Position numbers and translations under genes: made by a program. 64,000 bases of DNA from Streptomyces qaidamensis (lineage in GTDB: Bacteria > Actinomycetota > Actinomycetes > Streptomycetales > Streptomycetaceae), in NCBI RefSeq assembly GCF_001611795.1, contig NZ_CP015098.1:124001-188000 (forward strand), read 5' to 3'. Below are positions 26,588 to 35,601 of the stretch, piece by piece (the stretch's first letter is position 1; each line of letters starts with the position of its first letter). The notes beneath the pieces were generated by a model. The model saw only the letters and a program-made list of their open reading frames with translations. It was not told where the DNA came from and made no database searches.

Positions 26588-27237
26588 TGTGGGATGCCGA
26601 CTTCCAGTTGTCGGCGTACACCTGAACGCGGCCAGCGAGGTACAGGGATACGTCCCCACCCTGAAGAGAGTCTCATGCAGGCCGGAGAGCCGGGGCCGCC
26701 CGATCTCTGAGGGTGCAGGACAGGGCGGCCAGTCAAGGGCGCCCTTCGGGCGTCGCTGCGCGATGGGGCAGCGCCCCACCCTGGACAGCCCGCCCTGCCC
26801 CGAGGCTGGCCGGCTATCGGGCGGCCCCGGCCCTGTGGCGACCGCGCAGCTGGCCACGTTCGCGTGTACCTGGCTGGGGAGAAAACCCCGTCCCCCGACA
26901 CCAGTTACCGCAGGCGGCGCTGGAACGGAACTTCTCCGCGTGTTTCGATGCCATCCCGGCCGGGTGTATTGAGCCGGACGCGAGGGTCTCACGGTCTGAT
27001 GTCGTGACCTCGTGCGTGCACGGTGTGGGCAGTGTTGGGCCCGGCTGAACACCGCAGAACATGGAGATCGGGCAGTGGTGCGGCGCAGGGTTGCGAGCAG
27101 AAGGACGGCGCCGCCGCCCACAGATCTCGAGGACCGGCCATGAACATCCCTTACCTCGCGCAACGTCGTCCGCGGCCCTCCCCTGTGACGGCACGACAGC
27201 CCGGCCGCGGGGACGAAACCATGAGCACGATGCCGGG
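26588..27237. other. 650-bp stretch without recognised gene
   Basis: Several long open frames exist on both strands because of the base composition, but none has a family feature or ribosome site I would accept. The region 26930-27060 is a little richer in A+T and may carry the promoter of the FMN-reductase gene. Confidence 0.4.
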
Positions 27238-27813
27238 ATGAACACCGCCGCGTGGAGCCCGGTGTCCCTGGCCGTCCTGTGCGCCGGCGTCGGCTACGGG
27301 CGCCCGACCCGCTTGCTCGCGGACTGGGTCGCGGAGGCTGTGTGCCGGTCACTGGCGGTCGGTGGTGCGCGCGCCGAGGTGGAGGTGCTGGAGCTGCACC
27401 GGCTGGCGGCCGACCTCGCCCAGCACTCCACCCACGACCGCGTCAGCCTCGACCTGCGGGAGGCGATCGCGGCGGTCGTGGCGGCCGACGGGCTCGTGGT
27501 GGCGACCCCGGTGCTCGCCGCCTCCCCGAGCGAGGTGCTCGACTTGTTCTTCGCCGTCCTCGGGGACGGTGTCCTCTCCGGCATGCCGGTGCTGCTGGCG
27601 CTCAACAGCGGCTCCCGCCGGCGGCCGCCGGACCTCGCGCAGGTGCTACGCAGGCGCCTGGCCAGCGTGCACGCCGACCCCGTGCTCACGGTCGTCGTCG
27701 CCGACCCCGCCGACTGGCCGGCCACGGCTCACAGCGACGCGGCACGACTGCGCGCCTGCATCGACCAAGCCGCCGCCGAACTCGCCGTGGCGATGCGCTC
27801 GCACCGGCAGTGA
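27238..27813 (+). CDS. NAD(P)H-dependent FMN reductase-like flavoprotein
   Basis: 191 residues from ATG 27238. Flavodoxin-like fold: a first strand VSLAVLCAGVGYGRPTRLLA supplies the phosphate loop, then the acceptor strand VVAADGLVVATPVLAASPSE (usual T/SP.Y.G replaced by TPVLAASP) and LLALNSGSRRRPPDLAQVLR. Resembles CE1759/SsuE-type FMN reductases of actinobacteria. It probably supplies reduced flavin or reduces quinones. It ends just before the two MarR operators, so it may be transcribed separately from the oxidoreductase. Confidence 0.72.
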   Translation: MNTAAWSPVSLAVLCAGVGYGRPTRLLADWVAEAVCRSLAVGGARAEVEVLELHRLAADLAQHSTHDRVSLDLREAIAAVVAADGLVVATPVLAASPSEVLDLFFAVLGDGVLSGMPVLLALNSGSRRRPPDLAQVLRRRLASVHADPVLTVVVADPADWPATAHSDAARLRACIDQAAAELAVAMRSHRQ

Positions 27814-27824
27814 CCGACAACGCT

Positions 27825-27842
27825 TGCTTCGAATTCGAAGCA
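27825..27842. promoter_or_regulatory. MarR operator 2
   Basis: TGCTTCGAATTCGAAGCA, perfect 18-bp palindrome, 68 bases upstream of the oxidoreductase start. Confidence 0.85.
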
Positions 27843-27860
27843 GAGGTATCGTCATCACAC

Positions 27861-27880
27861 TTGCTTCGAATTCGAAGCAA
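27861..27880. promoter_or_regulatory. MarR operator 3
   Basis: TTGCTTCGAATTCGAAGCAA, perfect 20-bp palindrome. Its centre is 37 bp from that of operator 2, about three and a half helical turns. It lies 30 bases before ATG 27910, so binding would block transcription start. Confidence 0.85.
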
Positions 27881-27909
27881 CATCGACTGCAGTGAAGGTG
27901 AGAACCGAA

Positions 27910-28854
27910 ATGAAGGCAGTACGTTTCCACGAGTACGGCGACCCCGACGTCCTGTGCCACGAGGACGTGGAGCAGCCCGTCCCCGGGGCCGGTGAGGTCC
28001 GAATCCGCGTCGCCGCGACGTCGTTCAACTCCGTCGACGGCAACATCCGCGGCGGCTTCATGCGCGGCCCCATCCCGGTGGTGCTGCCGCACACTCCCGG
28101 CATCGACGTCGCCGGCACCATCGACGCGCTGGGCGAGGGCGTGGACGGCATCGCGGTCGGTGACGACGTCATCGGCTTCCTGCCTATGGACGGGAACGGC
28201 GCCGCCGCGGAGTACGTCCTCGCGCCGGCCGAGGTCCTGACGCCGGCGCCCAAGAGCATCCCCCTGCCCGACGCCGCCGCACTGCCACTCGTGGGCCTCA
28301 CCGCGTGGCAGGCGCTGTTCGACCACGGCAAGCTGACGGCCGGGCAACGCGTGCTGATCAACGGCGCCGGCGGAGCGGTCGGCGGCTACGCCGTGCAGCT
28401 GGCCGAGAGAGCCGAGGCCCACGTGATCGCCACAGCCAGCCCGCGCAGCAGCGAGGCGGTCACGTCGGCCGGCGCCGATGAGGTCATCGACCACACCACC
28501 ACCGGCGTGAGCGCGGCGGTGACCGAGCCGGTCGACGTCGTGCTCAACCTCGCGCCGGTCGACCCGGCCGAGCTGGCCGCGCTCGTCACACTGGTCCGTC
28601 CGGGCGGGGTCGTGGTGAACACGACGGTATGGATGCCCGCGCCCTCCGACCAGGAGCGCGGCGTGCGCGGCATAGACCTGTTCGTCCGCAGCGACGCCGA
28701 CCAGCTGTCGCAGCTGGTAGCGCTGATCGACCGCGGCGAGCTGCGCGTCGACGTCGCCGAGCGGGTGCCGCTGGCCGAGCTGCCGGCGCTCCACGCCCGG
28801 GCCGCCGAAAATGCGGTGCACGGCAAGGTCATCGTCGTCCCGCCCGTCGCCTGA
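27910..28854 (+). CDS. NADP-dependent quinone oxidoreductase (MDR superfamily)
   Basis: 314 residues. ATG 27910 is preferred over GTG 27892 because MKAVRFHEYGDPDVL is the family start; GAAGGTGAG precedes it. GroES-like domain with TSFNSVDGNIRGGF and HTPGIDVAGTIDALGEGVDG (no zinc cysteines). Rossmann domain with VLINGAGGAVGGYAVQLAER (GAGGAVG). The QOR/zeta-crystallin subgroup reduces quinones or conjugated enones with NADPH. Two MarR operators immediately upstream make it the principal regulated gene; the esterase and cupin follow on the same strand. Confidence 0.92.
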   Translation: MKAVRFHEYGDPDVLCHEDVEQPVPGAGEVRIRVAATSFNSVDGNIRGGFMRGPIPVVLPHTPGIDVAGTIDALGEGVDGIAVGDDVIGFLPMDGNGAAAEYVLAPAEVLTPAPKSIPLPDAAALPLVGLTAWQALFDHGKLTAGQRVLINGAGGAVGGYAVQLAERAEAHVIATASPRSSEAVTSAGADEVIDHTTTGVSAAVTEPVDVVLNLAPVDPAELAALVTLVRPGGVVVNTTVWMPAPSDQERGVRGIDLFVRSDADQLSQLVALIDRGELRVDVAERVPLAELPALHARAAENAVHGKVIVVPPVA

Positions 28855-28883
28855 CGCCGATCCTCCTCCGAAAGGAAAAGGCC

Positions 28884-29832
28884 ATGGCACTGAGTTTGGA
28901 TCCCGAAATCGCCGAGGCGCTGGCCCCGATGGCCGGCGCGATGGCGGACGCTACACCACCGGCCGTGGGGGACATCGCGGCGCGGCGCGCCATGTGGGAG
29001 CCGATCATCGGCGCCGCGGGAACGGCCCAGCCGGCCCCGGCCGACGTGAAGACCAGCGAGCACTGCACGATCACCGGCGACGGCGCGCGGATCACCATGC
29101 GCTGGTACACCAAGGACGGCGCGGCGCCTGGCCCGGCCGTGCTGTTCTTCCACGGCGGCGGATACATCTTCGGCCACATCGACCTGTTCACGGGGCGCTC
29201 GCCCGCTACGTCTCCGCCAGCGGCGTACCGATGCTGTCAGTCGAGTACCGCCGCGCCCCGAGCACCCCTTCCCGACCCCGCTCGAGGACGCCTGCACCGC
29301 ACTGCGCTGGCTGCACGAACACGCCGCCGAACTCGGCGTCGACACCGACCGGATCGGCGTGATGGGTGACAGCGCCGGCGGCGGAATCGCCGCAGCCGTG
29401 TCGATCCTCGCCCGCGAGCGCGGCGGCCCGAGGATCGCCCGGCAGATCCTTCTCATGCCGATGCTCGACGACCGCACCACCACCCCCGATCCACACATCG
29501 CGCCCTACCTGCTGTGGTCCTGCGACGACAGCCTCACCGCATGGCCGGCCCTGCTCGGCGAGGCCGCCGGCGGGCCCGACGTCCCGGCCATGGCTGCCCC
29601 AGCCCGGCTCGAGGACGCGACCGGCCTGCCGCCGGCCTACATCGAGGTCGGCCAGCTCGACGTCTTCCGCGACGAAGACACCGCCTACGCCACCAAACTC
29701 AGCCGCGCCGGCGTGCCGGTCGAATTCCACCTGCACCCCGGCGCCCCGCACGAGTTCGACTCCATCGCCTTCACCTCCGACGTCGCCCGCCGCGCCATCG
29801 CCGACCGCATCCGCGTCCTCAAGTCGATCTGA
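28884..29832 (+). pseudogene. HSL-type alpha/beta hydrolase (esterase), two frameshifts
   Basis: ATG 28884 with GGAAAGGAAAAGG upstream. Frame 1 gives the oxyanion HGGGYIFGHIDLFTG; at about 29200 it shifts (YVSASGVPMLSVEYRRAP) and at about 29265 shifts again to FPTPLEDACTALRWLHEHAA. The last frame carries nucleophile GDSAGGGIAAAV, acid ASP in GQLDVFRDEDTAY and HIS in GAPHEFD, so all catalytic residues exist. Typical family length once repaired, about 315 residues. Thirty bases separate it from the oxidoreductase, so it was in the MarR operon. Recent breakage or sequencing indels. Confidence 0.82.
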
Positions 29833-30085
29833 GCCGGCACCGAGCGCGCTCACCCCGTGCCGCAGGAGGGGTACGCAAGCGCTCCACACAGGTGGCCCCT
29901 CGCCCCGTTGCCCGCCGCAATGGGGCCCCTCGGACACCGGCAAGAACCCACTGAAGCACCGCGCGGCCGGGCCGGACTCCCACTTCGGGCAGCATGCGCA
30001 TCGACGGCCGGGAGACTCCCGGACTGCATGAGACCCGTCCGGCACCTGATCCTCACCTGACTGACCTTTGAAGGAGACGATTCCG

Positions 30086-30586
30086 ATGATCCCCGACGAC
30101 GACCCGTCCCGCTCGCTGACCGTGGCGGACCCCGACGACCCCGGCACGACGTACATCTCTCTGGTGGGCAACACGTACGCCATGCTGGTCACCGGCGAGC
30201 AGACCAACGGCCGGTACTGCCTGATCGACATGCGCGTCCCCGACGGCGGCGGCCCGCCGCCGCACCGGCACGACTTTGAGGAGATGTTCACGATCCTCGA
30301 GGGCGAGATCGAGTTCACCTTCCGCGGCGAGAAGCACACCATACGGGCCGGGTCCACGATCAACATCCCGGCCAACGCCCCGCACAACTTCCGCAACGCT
30401 TCGGGTGCGCCGGCCCGCATGCTGTGCATGTGCACCCCCGCAGGCCAGGACGAGTACTTCACGCGCATCGGCGATGTCGTCGCGGGCAAGGACGCGCCAC
30501 CGCCACAACTGTCGGAGAACGAGCTCGCGGAGCGCCGCCGCCGCGCGGCCGAGTTGGCCTCGACCTACCGGAGCGAGTTCCTGTGA
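30086..30586 (+). CDS. Cupin domain protein
   Basis: 166 residues from ATG 30086, GAAGGAGA eleven bases upstream. Cupin motif 1: GGPPPHRHDFEEMFTILEGE (two His, Glu and a Gly turn); motif 2: INIPANAPHNFRNASGAPA (third His). Metal-binding beta barrel. C-terminal helix LSENELAERRRRAAELASTY. Single-cupin proteins of this type near quinone reductases are often dioxygenase- or isomerase-like, or sense small aromatics; no substrate can be named. Separated from the esterase by 253 bp with no gene. Confidence 0.88.
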   Translation: MIPDDDPSRSLTVADPDDPGTTYISLVGNTYAMLVTGEQTNGRYCLIDMRVPDGGGPPPHRHDFEEMFTILEGEIEFTFRGEKHTIRAGSTINIPANAPHNFRNASGAPARMLCMCTPAGQDEYFTRIGDVVAGKDAPPPQLSENELAERRRRAAELASTYRSEFL

Positions 30587-30752
30587 CTCGCAGGGCCGGC
30601 AAGCCCGGCACCGGTCGACAGGGTGAAGTTCCCCGCTGAGCTGGACAGCCAGGACGAGATCGTTCGGGTCCATCGCCTACACCCCGGCCAACAGTTCCTG
30701 GCTCAACCGTATCGAGGCCCAGTTCACCGCCCGGTTCTCCGGTTGCAGCGCC

Positions 30753-31247
30753 TTAAACTCGCAACGGCTTCGCCACGACCCCCTCCACGCCTGTTCCTTC
30801 GAGCGCCGTGCACCAGAGCAGGGCCTCGTCCAGGTCGGTGGTCGACCACACCGGCACGATCGGCGGACCGGTGTCGGCGAGCACGTCCGGGAGGACCTGG
30901 CGGCGCTCCACGTCCGGACGCGGGCGCAGGTCAGGAAAGCCCGCCGCAGGATGGGCCAGGACGTCGAACGCCACGTACGTCGCGGGGTGCCGGTCAGTGA
31001 TTTCCCGTGCCCGGCGCGGTCTGGAGAGCGCGCGTGACTGCGCTGCCTCGAAGCTGATCCGCGCGTTGCCGTCGGCGTCGGAGAGGTACACCACTGCCTC
31101 GCCGTCCAGGACCACGCCGGGCGGCAGGCGCATGGCGGCCCCGGCCAGATCCATCCAGTGCGTGGTGACGTCGCGGCCGGAACGCGACTGCAGCCGGACA
31201 CTGTCCTCGGTCCGCCACAGCACGGTCCGGTGGCCGTCGACCTCGAT
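30753..31247 (-). pseudogene. ATP-dependent DNA ligase adenylation-domain fragment
   Basis: Minus strand: motif III PPGVVLDGEAVVYL, motif IIIa YVAFDVLAHP, motif IV EGVVAKPL at the end. The motif I position reads EVDGHR, Glu where the nucleophilic Lys of KxDGxR should be (GAG for AAG). The frame has no start codon before it and the OB-fold C-terminus is missing. Truncated on both sides and without the adenylated lysine, so inactive. Related to the LigD/LigC-type ligases used in actinobacterial end joining. Confidence 0.75.
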
Positions 31248-31545
31248 TTATGCGCTGCTGAGCTGTCCGCGGGATGTCGTCCGGCGCCATGTCGATCACT
31301 GGATGGCGGGGTGCACTTCACCCGTCGAGCTGATGTGGCCGCGGGATGTGTCGCCGTTCATGCGGGAGTTCAGCGAGCTGTTTGCGGCCTCGATGAGCAA
31401 CTGGACGAGTGGCGTGTGCCCGAGGGGCAGCCGTTCCTGATCAGGCCGGTCGGCATGTGCGGCGTCGAGTCGAACCGGTACTTTCTCGGTGTGGTCGGCG
31501 TCGTCGCCGTGGAACACACAGGCCGCGCACGCCCGGGATCTGCCT

Positions 31546-32571
31546 TCAGAGGGGCGGGGCGGACGTTCCCCGGACGACGAGACGGGGGGTGATGACTTGT
31601 TCCCCGGCGGGGATCTCCGCACCCTCCAGGCGTGCGACGGCCCGGCCGACGGCGAGCCCGGCGAGTCCTGCGATGTCCTGTCCGACGGTGGTGAGGTCGA
31701 TGTGGGCCAGGCGGGCCAGGTGGCTGTCGTCGAACCCGACGACGGAGATGTCGCCGGGGACCGCGACGCCGGAGCGGAGGAAGAGGTCGAGTACGCCGGT
31801 CGCGCAGCGGTCGTTGAAGGCCAGTACGGCGGTGGGGCGCGGGCGGGTGGCCGACAGGGTTCGGGCGGCCTCGGCGCCTTCCTCCTCAGTGAGACCGCCG
31901 GGGAGAATGCGGATGAGTTCGCCCAGGCCGTGGCGGTTCATGGCAGTGCGGTAGCCGCGGCGCCGGTCGGCTGCGCCCGGTGCCCGGCCGCCGTCGATGT
32001 GGGCGATGTCGCGGTGGCCCAGAGCGACGAGGTGGTCCACCGCCTGGCCGGCTCCCTCGTCGTCGGCGGTCCGTACGACCTCCAGGCCCGGGACGGACGG
32101 CCGCAGCCGACGGGCCACGGAGACGACCGGCAGTTGCCCGGCGAGTTCCGCCAGCCGCGCGGCGGGGGCCTGCGGGCCGAGCAGGATCAGCGCCTCGCAG
32201 CGGTCGTCGAGCAGCGTCTCGACGGCGCGCTGCTCGCCGCGCCCGGCGGCCACGGCACTCAGCGCGATCTGGTACCCGGCCGGTTCTGCCGCCGCGTAGA
32301 TGCCCTCCACCAGGTCGGAGTGGAACGGATGCTGGAGGCCGAACTGCACCCCGAGCAGATGGGAGCGGTGGCTGCGGAGCAGCCGGGCCCGGGCGTCGGG
32401 TCGGTAACCGATCTCCCGCGCGGCCTGAAGGACGCGCTCGCGGGTGGCCTCGCCGGCCCCCTTCGCGCCGCGCATCACGATGGAGACCAGCGCCGTGGAC
32501 ACCCCTGCCCGCGACGCCACGTCGGCGAGCGTCGGTCGCTTTCCGTTGGGGACCGCTGGGGTCGCCGGCAA
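31546..32571 (-). CDS. LacI family transcriptional regulator
   Basis: 341 residues from ATG 32571. HTH: PTLADVASRAGVSTALVSIV, hinge helix GEATRERVLQAAREIGYRPD, then periplasmic-binding-like core (HLLGVQFGLQHPFHSDLVEG) and the usual ends PGDISVVGFDDSHLARL and LTTVGQDI. Divergent from the isomerase/dehydrogenase pair, with three ACGTTC-type palindromes between, so it very likely represses that operon and itself and is released by a sugar or inositol-like ligand. Confidence 0.93.
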   Translation of the reverse strand: MPATPAVPNGKRPTLADVASRAGVSTALVSIVMRGAKGAGEATRERVLQAAREIGYRPDARARLLRSHRSHLLGVQFGLQHPFHSDLVEGIYAAAEPAGYQIALSAVAAGRGEQRAVETLLDDRCEALILLGPQAPAARLAELAGQLPVVSVARRLRPSVPGLEVVRTADDEGAGQAVDHLVALGHRDIAHIDGGRAPGAADRRRGYRTAMNRHGLGELIRILPGGLTEEEGAEAARTLSATRPRPTAVLAFNDRCATGVLDLFLRSGVAVPGDISVVGFDDSHLARLAHIDLTTVGQDIAGLAGLAVGRAVARLEGAEIPAGEQVITPRLVVRGTSAPPL

Positions 32572-32613
32572 CCTGTCCTCCCTGGTCGGAGTCGTCTCCT
32601 ACGGAGTCGACTA

Positions 32614-32625
32614 TAGAACGTTCTA
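32614..32625. promoter_or_regulatory. LacI operator 1
   Basis: TAGAACGTTCTA, 12-bp perfect palindrome with central CG step typical of LacI sites; 43 bases before the regulator start, on the autoregulatory side. Confidence 0.8.
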
Positions 32626-32693
32626 CCTTTCACGGGCCACCGGAGCCTTGACAGGGGAGGGCGACAGCTGGCGTACTGCTGCTCCCCGGAGCT

Positions 32694-32724
32694 CTAGAAC
32701 GTTCTAGTTCCTTGAACGTTCTAG
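32694..32724. promoter_or_regulatory. LacI operators 2 and 3
   Basis: CTAGAACGTTCTAG (32694-32707) and TTGAACGTTCTAG (32712-32724, one mismatch). Centres are 18 bp apart, just upstream of the isomerase start at 32754. Together with operator 1 this permits looping over about 82 or 100 bp. Confidence 0.82.
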
Positions 32725-32753
32725 TCCGAAGTCGCGGAGAGAGGTACGTGGCG

Positions 32754-33536
32754 ATGTACACACTGGCGGTCTGCGCCGAGATGGTCTTCCTGGATCTGCC
32801 GATCGACGAGCGGGCACGGCGCATCCATGACGCCGGTTTCCAGGTCGAGATCTGGGACTGGACCCGGCACGACCTTGCCGCTCTGGCCCGGACCCCGGCC
32901 GACTTCTCCTCCATGACCGGTTACATCCGCGGCAGTCTGACCGACGAGGAGGGTGCGGCCGAACTCCTGAGCACCGCCGAGGAGTCACTCAAGGCGGCCG
33001 AGCAACTGGGCTGCCCTCGCCTGAACCTGCACGGCACCGGACTGAATGGCCAGGGCCTGCCGGTGGTGCCGGTGACCGGTGAGGTCACCGGTGAGATGTG
33101 GATCGCCGCCCACCGCACGCTCACCCGCCTCGCCGAGCTGGGCGAGAGCGCCGGGGTCGTCTTCACCCTGGAGAACCTCAACACCGCCGTCGACCACCCC
33201 GGGGTGCCGTTCGCGACGGCCGCCGACACCCTGGCCCTGGTCGCGGCCGTGGACCGGCCCGGGCTGCGGATGAATCTGGACCTCTACCATGCCCAGACCG
33301 GCGAGGGGAATCTGATCGAGCTGGTCCGCAGGGCCCATGCCCTGGGCCTGATCGGCGAGATCCAGGTGGCCGACGTCCCCGGCCGCCGCGAACCCGGAAC
33401 CGGGGAGATCAACTACCCAGCCGTCGCCCGCGCCCTGGCGGGCCTCGGCTACGAGGGCACGGTGGCGATGGAGGCGTGGGCCTCCGGCGACAGCGAGCTC
33501 GCTCTGGAGCGCTTCCGCTCCGCCTTCACCGTCTGA
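32754..33536 (+). CDS. Hydroxypyruvate isomerase-like TIM-barrel protein
   Basis: 260 residues from ATG 32754 (GAGAGAGG upstream). Start MYTLAVCAEMVFLDLPIDER, then LNLHGTGLNG, the metal Glu in GVVFTLENLNTAVDHPGVPF, MNLDLYHAQTGEG and the second Glu near VAMEAWASGD. This is the xylose-isomerase-like (AP endonuclease 2) fold of Hyi/IolI/IolE proteins, which isomerise keto sugars or 2-keto acids. Fifty-one bases before the dehydrogenase, same operon; a role in inositol- or sugar-acid-type catabolism is inferred. Confidence 0.87.
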   Translation: MYTLAVCAEMVFLDLPIDERARRIHDAGFQVEIWDWTRHDLAALARTPADFSSMTGYIRGSLTDEEGAAELLSTAEESLKAAEQLGCPRLNLHGTGLNGQGLPVVPVTGEVTGEMWIAAHRTLTRLAELGESAGVVFTLENLNTAVDHPGVPFATAADTLALVAAVDRPGLRMNLDLYHAQTGEGNLIELVRRAHALGLIGEIQVADVPGRREPGTGEINYPAVARALAGLGYEGTVAMEAWASGDSELALERFRSAFTV

Positions 33537-33587
33537 CTGTCTCCACAAGCCTGTACCTACCCTGACGACGACGTACGGAGCACCCGC

Positions 33588-34613
33588 ATGACCACCCAGC
33601 AGCCTCTCGCCGTCGGCCTCCTCGGCGCCGGACGGATGGGTTCGTTCCACGCCGAGACCCTCGCCCACCGCCTCCCGGGCGTCCGGCTCCTCGCCATCGC
33701 CGACCCCACCCCGGGCGCCGCGCGGAGCCTGGGCGACCGGCTCGGCTGCGCCACCGCCTACACCGACATCGGTGAACTGCTCGCCGACCCGCACATCGAC
33801 GCGGTGGTGATCGCCACCCCGGCCCGTACCCACGCCGACCTGGTCGAGGCGGCCGCCAAGGCGGGCAAGGCGGTCTACTGCGAGAAGCCGATGGCGGTCA
33901 CCCTCGCCGAGGCCGACCGCGCCATCGCGGCCGCCGCGGATGCGGGCGTGCCCCTCCAGGTGGGCTTCAACCGCCGCTACGACGCGGGCTTCAGGGCCGC
34001 CCGCGAGAAGATCGCCGCCGGCGCCATCGGCACACCGCAGCTGTTGCGCTCGCTCACCCGCGACCCCGCCCTGGCCGACCCGGCCCGCATACCGCCGTGG
34101 ACGATCTTCCTGGAGACCCTCATCCATGACTTCGACGTCCTGCGCCACCTCAATCCCGGTGCCGAACCCGTCGAGGTCTTCGCCATGGCGGACGCCCTGA
34201 TCCGCCCCGACTTCAAGGACCGCGGCCTGCTCGACACCGCCGTCGTCACCGTCCGCTTCGACAACGGCGCCCTCGCCACCGCCGAGGCCAGCTTCCAGGC
34301 CGTCTACGGCTACGACGTACGCGCCGAGGTCCTCGGCTCGGCCGGGATGCTCACCATGGGCGACGTCCGCCGCACCCACCTGACCGCATACGGCCCGGAC
34401 GGCGTCGCCGCCGAGTGCGTCACCTACGACCAGCACCTCTTCCACGACGCCTATGTGGCCGAACTCGCCGACTTCACCGACAGCGTCCGCACCGAGCGCA
34501 CCCCCTCCGCCACCGGTGAGGACGCACGCGCTGCCCTGGCCATCGCCCTCGCCGCCGTCCAGTCCGTCACCACCGGCGGTCCCGTCCGCGTCGACAAGCT
34601 CCAAGACCTGTGA
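33588..34613 (+). CDS. Gfo/Idh/MocA oxidoreductase, inositol 2-dehydrogenase-like
   Basis: 341 residues from ATG 33588. NAD(P)-binding GLLGAGRMGSFHAETLA, then VYCEKPMAVTLAEADRAI with the conserved Lys of EKP, GFNRRYDAGFRAA and the catalytic LETLIHDFDVLRHL (Asp/His). Closest in style to IolG inositol or sugar dehydrogenases of Streptomyces. Cytosolic; oxidises a ring or chain hydroxyl with NAD. With the isomerase-like neighbour and LacI control it forms a small carbohydrate-use module lacking its transporter. Confidence 0.9.
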   Translation: MTTQQPLAVGLLGAGRMGSFHAETLAHRLPGVRLLAIADPTPGAARSLGDRLGCATAYTDIGELLADPHIDAVVIATPARTHADLVEAAAKAGKAVYCEKPMAVTLAEADRAIAAAADAGVPLQVGFNRRYDAGFRAAREKIAAGAIGTPQLLRSLTRDPALADPARIPPWTIFLETLIHDFDVLRHLNPGAEPVEVFAMADALIRPDFKDRGLLDTAVVTVRFDNGALATAEASFQAVYGYDVRAEVLGSAGMLTMGDVRRTHLTAYGPDGVAAECVTYDQHLFHDAYVAELADFTDSVRTERTPSATGEDARAALAIALAAVQSVTTGGPVRVDKLQDL

Positions 34614-34691
34614 AGCACGGGTCTTCGGCCGCAGCGCGGACCCCGGCGCCGTGTGACACGTACGGGGTGACGGCCAGGTCAGTCCAACATG

Positions 34692-34727
34692 CGACACCCC
34701 CGCTGCTCGAGTGCGGCGGGGGTGTCG
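34692..34727. terminator. 12-bp hairpin terminator of the LacI-controlled operon
   Basis: CGACACCCCCGC (34692-34703) pairs with 34716-34727 around a 12-base loop, 79 bases after the dehydrogenase stop. Confidence 0.75.
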
Positions 34728-34769
34728 GTGACTGGTAGACGTCTGACAGGTCATCTCAATCGGCGTGTT

Positions 34770-35601
34770 CGACAGCCTGCCGGAGTGGGGATCCTTGAGC
34801 GGCTGGTGCCAGATGAGCTGTTGGAGTTGTTCCAGCGAGTGGTGCCGGCAGCGCCGACTCGTCCGCAAGGCGGAGGCCGACGTCGGCATGGTGACCGGGA
34901 GGTGCTGGCTACCATCGTGTACGTGGCTACCTCGGGCTGCACCTGGCAACAGTTGCCGTCCGCCTCGTTCGGGCCGTCGGGAACGACAGCTCACCGGCGC
35001 TTCACGGAGTGGTCGAAGGCCCGGGTGTGGGCGAAGCTCCACCGCCTGGTCCTCAACGAGCTCGGTGCCCGCGGCGAGCTGGACCGGTCCCGCTGCGCGA
35101 TCGACTCCGTGAACATGCGGGCCCTGAAAAGGGGGACCTGACAGGCCCGAATCCTGTGGACCGGGGCAAGTACGGCTCGAAGATCCACTTGGTTACTGAG
35201 CGGACCGGTCTGCCCCCTGTCCGTCGGCATCTCCGGCGCCAACACGCACGACAGCCAGTCCCTCATCCCGCTGGTGCAGGGAATACCGCCGATCCGGTCC
35301 CGGCGCGGCCGACGTCGACGCAGGCGCGGCAGGCTCCGCGGCGACAAGGGCTACGACTACGACCACTTGCGACGATGGTTACGCAGCCGTGGGATCACGC
35401 CCCGGATCGCACGCAAGGGCACAGACTCCAGCCAGCGGCTGGGCCGACACCGCTGGACCATCGAACGCACTATGCCTGGCTCGCCGGATGCCGACGCCTC
35501 CATCGCCGATACGAACGCAAGGCGAGCCACTTCTTGGCCTTCACCAGCATCGCCTGCACCCTCATCTGCTACCGACGACTCGCCCAAGCAGGCGGCTTCT
35601 A
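34770..35601 (+). pseudogene. IS5 family transposase, multiple frameshifts
   Basis: Three frames together give a full transposase: LVPDELLELFQRVVPAAPTR, VATSGCTWQQLPSASFGPSG, first Asp CAIDSVNMRALKRG. A -1 shift at G AAA AGG gives KGDLTGPNPVDRGKYGSKIH. An extra shift near 35215 leads to SVGISGANTHDSQSLIPLVQ and the second Asp in LRGDKGYDYDHLRRW, then RHRWTIERTM (Glu), and another shift near 35470 to the end. The first shift may be programmed; the other two are decay. Terminal repeats were not identified. Confidence 0.82.

Noticed and set aside
26588..27237. Coding region between marR and the FMN reductase
   Set aside because: Open frames exist on both strands but show no homology, ribosome site or consistent codon bias.
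32985..35042. 685-residue minus-strand frame opposite the isomerase and dehydrogenase
   Set aside because: Shadow of two well-supported genes on the other strand.
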